This document shows positions 60,218-64,000 of a stretch of DNA of 64,000 nt, one piece after another (positions within the stretch are counted from its first letter, which is position 1; the number at the start of each line of letters is the position of its first letter). The stretch is from Eumeta japonica (lineage: Eukaryota > Arthropoda > Insecta > Lepidoptera > Psychidae). The stretch covers positions 62,001 through 126,000 of the forward strand of contig BGZK01001572.1 in the NCBI GenBank assembly GCA_005406025.1, written 5' to 3'. Below the pieces are notes generated by a model. The model was not told where the DNA came from and made no database searches. It worked only from the letters and a program-made list of their open reading frames with translations. Made by a program: the position numbers and the translations under genes.

Positions 60218-61377
60218 CTACCACTTCCGCCCCTTGCCCTTCTTCTTCTGCTGCTGCTTGCGCTGCCAGGCCGCCTCTCCGGCTGGCTTCGTTTCCACTC
60301 GTGGACTTTTCGCTGTAACGGCGCTGGGTTGCTGTTTGCTCATATCACTATTAAGAAAAATATCATTAATTCTAATAAATTAACCTGTAACATCTCATTC
60401 ATAAGTTAAACAAATTGGCATTTTAATCAAAATTATCCATTAGCTCAAAACGATTGTCAAGATATTCGGAATACATTCATAATTCTCTTTAAATTCGAAA
60501 AGGCTGACAGCCGTTATTGCCACTTGTGGCAATAATGACTGTCAGCCCTTTGAATTATAGAATTCAAAGCTCAAAAATTCATTCTATACTCTTTGATCCA
60601 ACAGACAAGTCCATATTGACTTTAATAAGGACTTGTCTGTTGCGCATTTAATAAATAATTATTTATTAAATACGCACTCAAAATTAAATATTGTGTAAGT
60701 TTTCAATTTAAAACAGTTTACTAAATTTCTTCTTCTGAATTAGGCAACAAGGTAAGATTATTTACATATATTTTAAGTATCTTCATAAAACCAATATCAT
60801 TTTATATTCTATACTCATATTTTATTTCTTTTATATATTATTCATAAAGTCCTGAAGTTTAAAATTTAATTTAATAATATTTTTTTATAAGTCACAGTTG
60901 AATTAAATATGGAAATCACAGAATTATAAAATACTATAACCTTAAAACTTCTTAAAATAATTACTACTAACCAATATATGGTCAGTATTCTAATTGAGTT
61001 TTAAAGGAGTATAACTATCATTTCAAACGCAAAAAATAATTTTACACATGACTGTTGGTTCTTGATCAAATAAAACATGGAGCAAAGCAACGTCTTTTCT
61101 AATATCACTTTTTATTACATATTATGTACATTTTTATTACATACTGATTATATAATATCCTACCTTGATTGAAAGTAACTATTGATACTTAATGGTGTTA
61201 TTAAAAAAAAAAAACTACATCACTATTTTAGATGTTGAATAATATATTTATGAATACATCGATGCTACTTACTACTGGTCGGTGGCGGTGGTGGACATGC
61301 CCTGACTGCCTTTGATGACGTCTCGACGGATGCCGCGCCGCTTCCTGTATGCTGTGCGCTCGTACCTTGGCAACCAC
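60218..61377 (-). CDS. SRP72: SRP72, signal recognition particle 72-kDa subunit, last two coding exons
   Basis: SRP72 forms a heterodimer with SRP68 on the SRP RNA and is needed for co-translational targeting to the endoplasmic reticulum. Exon 61377-61273 (acceptor TTCAG, donor TA|GTAAGT) reads WLPRYERTAYRKRRGIRRDV then IKGSQGMSTTATDQ. This is the conserved ERWLP-RER-YY-RGR-K-K-IGKGTQG block of the SRP72 RNA-binding region. Exon 60347-60218 (acceptor TTAATAG) completes a Tyr codon and reads DMSKQQPSAVTAKSPRVETK, ending WQRKQQQKKKGKGRKW-stop, the Lys-rich tail seen in SRP72 proteins. Phases match across the 925-base intron. The split Arg codon before WLP requires an upstream exon, which I could not find up to 64000; two retrotransposons occupy that side. 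Confidence 0.88.
60502..60674. repeat. Row of four hairpins in the last SRP72 intron
   Basis: Hairpin 1: GGCTGACAG...TTATTGCCAC with its complement (60502-60547). Hairpin 2: CTTTGAATT/AATTCAAAG (60548-60569). Hairpin 3: CAACAGACAAGTCC/GGACTTGTCTGTTG (60599-60642). Hairpin 4: ATTTAATAAATAA/TTATTTATTAAAT within GCGC...ACGC (60642-60674). They abut or nearly abut. Confidence 0.85.
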
Positions 61378-61438
61378 CTGAACAAGTCACAGGCATTATA
61401 GACGATATAGACAGGCTATGCTGATTTATCATGATATA

Positions 61439-61439
61439 G

Positions 61440-61470
<31 letters not shown>
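61439..61470. repeat. (AT)n(GT)10 microsatellite
   Basis: ATATATATAT is followed by ten GT units. It lies at the 3' side of the minus-strand non-LTR element and may be its simple-sequence tail. Confidence 0.85.
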
Positions 61471-61489
61471 ATTTATATTAATAATAATA

Positions 61490-62240
61490 TAAACTCACGC
61501 CTATTCCTCAGAAAGGTAGGCAGACACTATAGATTTCCACATGATACAATCTTTGCATATCTCTCTTGCCTCATTGATATCCATCAATCTCTTCATGCCA
61601 GCTCGTCGGTTTCAGGTGCTTAAAATTTGGTCTTTTTTTAATATTACACCAATACGGCCTGCATAGGATTTTCCAGGGCGACCTTTGCCTACCTTTCCAT
61701 CACACACATTTGCTCTGTAGATTTGTTTTGCCACTTTATTTTCATTCATCCTTTCCAGATGGCCAAACCACCGCAACATACCTCTTTCTGCTCAAGTCAA
61801 TACGTCTTTCTTCAAACCACACCGCTCTCTGACATCACTGTTTCTACATCTACCTTTCCTAGACACTCCACATATATACGCAGCGATCGCATCTCCACTG
61901 CATTTCTCTTCTACCTTCTTTCATTTTTCTTCTACCATACCCAGCTTTCACTACCATACATAAGCATAGGGGATTAGGACCCCATTATGGAAAGCCAAGC
62001 GAGCATGTCGTGAGACGCTTTTACTATACATAATAGCGAGCAAGGCCCCATTCACAATTTCCCGCATTCGCTATCCTTTCGATTTCTGTGTCATGATTAC
62101 CATCATTCAGTCGTGCGTTCGCCCCTCTCAAACACCATCACCTTAGTATTACCGACATTTACTTTCATACCCTTTTTCTTAACAGAATCATCCATTTTAT
62201 TTACCATCTCCTGCAGTCCACACACCGACGGCGTAACATA
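61490..62240 (-). pseudogene. Non-LTR retrotransposon, reverse transcriptase C-terminal region
   Basis: Minus-strand frames read ERGMLRWFGHLERMNENKVA, KQIYRANVCDGKVGKGRPGK, NRRAGMKRLMDINEAREICK and MWKSIVSAYLSEE. Upstream pieces resemble SKSVSRHARLAFHNG and KVNVGNTKVMVFERG. This is the thumb/C-terminal region of a non-LTR element family common in insects. It has internal stops (ST-stop-NRRA) and frameshifts. The 5' part (endonuclease, RT palm) is missing. It lies in the SRP72 intron or upstream flank. Confidence 0.75.
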
Positions 62241-62999
62241 TATACATATCGATACTCTCCACATCATTATTGTAAAAAAACTCTCACTAATTCAAATTTT
62301 GCACATATTACTCCCATCTTTGTTTCTTTTTGAGATGAGAGACTCTTCTGCTTCTGGCTCTGGCACTGGTTCTGGTTTGGATATCAATTTATTTTCCAAT
62401 TTTGAAGCCAATTGAATTAAATTTCGTAGATCTCGGCGGTTCCGTTTCTGGCCTTTATCATGTCACATCTGGATCTAATAGCCACAGATAATCTATGTTT
62501 TAACCAGATATATTTTCACTCTGAGAAATTTATTGTATGTAAACACAGCCATGGATAAAAGTTAATTTCGAAATGAAATCAAAAAGCTATCCCTAACAGT
62601 CATTTTTTATTAGCGACTCCATAAGATAAAGAATAATTAAAATAAGTAATATCAGTTTACAATAAGAACAATGCTGAGCAATAAAGTTTTCCTTATTATA
62701 TTATAATTCTCAACCCAAAGCTCATGGTTCAATTTTAAAAAATTATTGATTTTTTCAACTTAATAGCATTTGTTAATTACACAATATTGTTTAATAACAA
62801 TAAAAAAATTGTGCGGAAACTCAATATCCCAGAGTTCAGCAAAACTGTTGTATGTAACCCGTGTACAGCTATGAGTGTCATGTTGAATTAAAATTACTGT
62901 CAAACATGAATGTGCACAATGTGTGTCATCTCTAATCACCTCATAATGGAGACATTTGTTCGCGACGAAAAAACCTAGCGTGCACACGGCGTGAATATA
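62241..62999. other. Unassigned stretch between two retrotransposons
   Basis: Around 62.33-62.46 kb a minus-strand frame reads LRNLIQLASKLENKLISKPE, PVPEPEAEESLISK. A CTGGCTCTGGCA simple repeat explains much of it. It could be retrotransposon or an exon, but I cannot tie it to SRP72. Confidence 0.3.
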
Positions 63000-63400
63000 T
63001 AAGTTATTTGCTGTAATCTACATAGTCTATATAGACGAGTTTTGAAAATTTGTACGAAACATCGCTTTCGGTATATTTTTTGTACGTAATAATAGTTTAT
63101 AACAGAATTTAGAGTTTTTTGTAAATAAAGATATGAGTTCGCATGAGTTTACTTCCGAAATGTATCATTCACCTACGCAGTATAAACTCAATAATCCTTC
63201 AAAGGGCTGACCACGTGACATAGAAATCGGCGGCCCTCATGACGGTAGGGCTGCCGACGGCTGACGGTAGTCGTTCAGGGTCACCGTATAGCGGCGCCCG
63301 TTACGGCACAGCCCGGAATCTATTTCGAAAATAGCATAGCCGTCTCGACGGTACGGCTTCCGACCGATGACAGATTTTCAAATCCGGATCGTCTCAAGGC
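63000..63400 (-). repeat. Dispersed repeat, inverted partner of 33.6-34.1 kb
   Basis: On the minus strand it carries GATTTGAAAATCTGTC, CGGTCGGAAGCCGTACCGTC, CGTAACGGGCGCCGCTAT and AACTCATATCTTTATTTACA. It directly abuts the 5' side of the jockey-type fragment in opposite orientation. Confidence 0.65.
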
Positions 63401-64000
63401 CGAACCGGATCCCGCCTGCGCTGGTGCGGACAGTAGCGTCGTTCCTGAAGGACCGCGACTTTTACGTATCAGTCGAGGACGCGACCTCGGACCCGCGTCC
63501 CATCAGAGCCGGGGTACCACAAGGTAGCTGCCTATCGCCGTGCTTGTACGCGGTGTACACTGATGATATTCCTACGCTCACGGACCAACTCCAACATTGG
63601 GAGGAGGACGTCGTGCTGGCGCTATATGCAGACGACAGCGCATATCTCGCATCATCTCGTCGGGCAGACCTCGCTGCGGCTAAACTCCAGAGGGTCCTCG
63701 ACCTACTGCCGGACTGGCTAGACAGATGGCGTGTCGCCGTGAATGTCACGAAGACGGCCGCCCTTCTGACCGGCCAACAGCGTGCCATGCCAACAAAGCT
63801 GAGACTCCGGGGACAGGAGGTGGAATGGCAAACTAGGTGCGATACCTGGGCGTACAAATAGATCGCTCCATGCGCATGGCCGCTCAGGTGGATCATGTTA
63901 TCCATCAGAGCAGAGCCGCGCGGAGTATGTTGCGCCCAGTGCTTCGATCGCACCTGCCGCTCCGAGCCAAAGTCGCCTTATATAAAGGCTACATCCGCTC
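63395..64000 (+). pseudogene. Jockey-type non-LTR reverse transcriptase, partial, runs off the window
   Basis: Reads IPPALVRTVASFLKDRDFYV, IRAGVPQGSCLSPCLYA (RT motif before the palm) and LALYADDSAYLASS (catalytic YADD), then WLDRWRVAVNVTKTAALLTG. The frame breaks near 63837, where one G appears to be missing (CTAGGTGCG for CTAGGGTGCG). The next frame continues RYLGVQIDRSMRMAAQ and RSHLPLRAKVALYKGYIRS to the edge. 5'-truncated, with unusually high GC for this window. I recognise it as the jockey clade typical of Lepidoptera. Confidence 0.88.

Noticed and set aside
62320..62480. Possible upstream SRP72 exon with a PEPVPEPEAEESL stretch
   Set aside because: The frame is partly a simple repeat, no matching splice phase to the exon at 61377 could be shown, and it does not resemble the expected region before ERWLP.
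63462..63953. 163-codon minus-strand open frame
   Set aside because: Shadow of the jockey reverse transcriptase on the plus strand, which has the YADD motif.
1..64000. CRISPR arrays, operons, bacterial genes or tRNA genes
   Set aside because: Spliced genes and insect transposons show a nuclear animal genome. No direct-repeat/spacer pattern and no tRNA cloverleaf could be recognised by eye.

Overview
This is an AT-rich eukaryotic nuclear window, most probably from a moth or butterfly. Its introns are spliced with GT-AG borders. It is full of repeats typical of lepidopteran genomes: jockey-type and other non-LTR elements, Helitron 3' ends finishing in CTAG|T, mariners, and pogo-like MITEs. Only two host genes are supported by recognisable protein sequence. 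All calls come from reading the sequence; no search was run.

Left end (about 2.7-14.7 kb, minus strand): a complete kinesin-8 motor gene (KIF18A/Klp67A type). I resolve eight coding exons whose splice phases agree. The three C-terminal exons had to be pieced together. Exon 6 carries three separate one-base surpluses (two at or near base runs, one in a G run) that break the frame, yet their sum is three, so the frame closes again before exon 7. Introns 5 and 6 hold a nested set of DNA transposons: a pogo-like element containing a long-armed hAT-type foldback, a pogo/Tigger-like MITE, a Helitron end, and a 2.1-kb IS630/Tc1/mariner-group element with a long catalytic spacing (DD82E, Sailor-like).

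Middle (15-58 kb): no recognisable host coding sequence. It has transposon fossils (mariners at 18.0, 46.9 and 57.8 kb; a Penelope-like endonuclease piece; a second Sailor-like fragment; Helitron pieces; a pogo-like element with an N-terminal HTH reading frame), a U2 snRNA-like pseudogene, two inverted pairs of dispersed repeats, a degenerate 122-bp tandem array that changes orientation, and scattered GC-richer islands that may be regulatory DNA or untranslated exons.

Right end (60.2-64 kb): the last two coding exons of SRP72 (signal recognition particle 72-kDa subunit) on the minus strand, with a row of four hairpins in the last intron. Upstream of them lie a degraded non-LTR retrotransposon on the minus strand and, running off the window, a jockey-type reverse transcriptase on the plus strand. 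The upstream SRP72 exons were not found here.

The two host genes have unrelated jobs (spindle microtubule control and co-translational protein targeting). The most informative content is the nested transposon history and the frame breaks in the kinesin gene.
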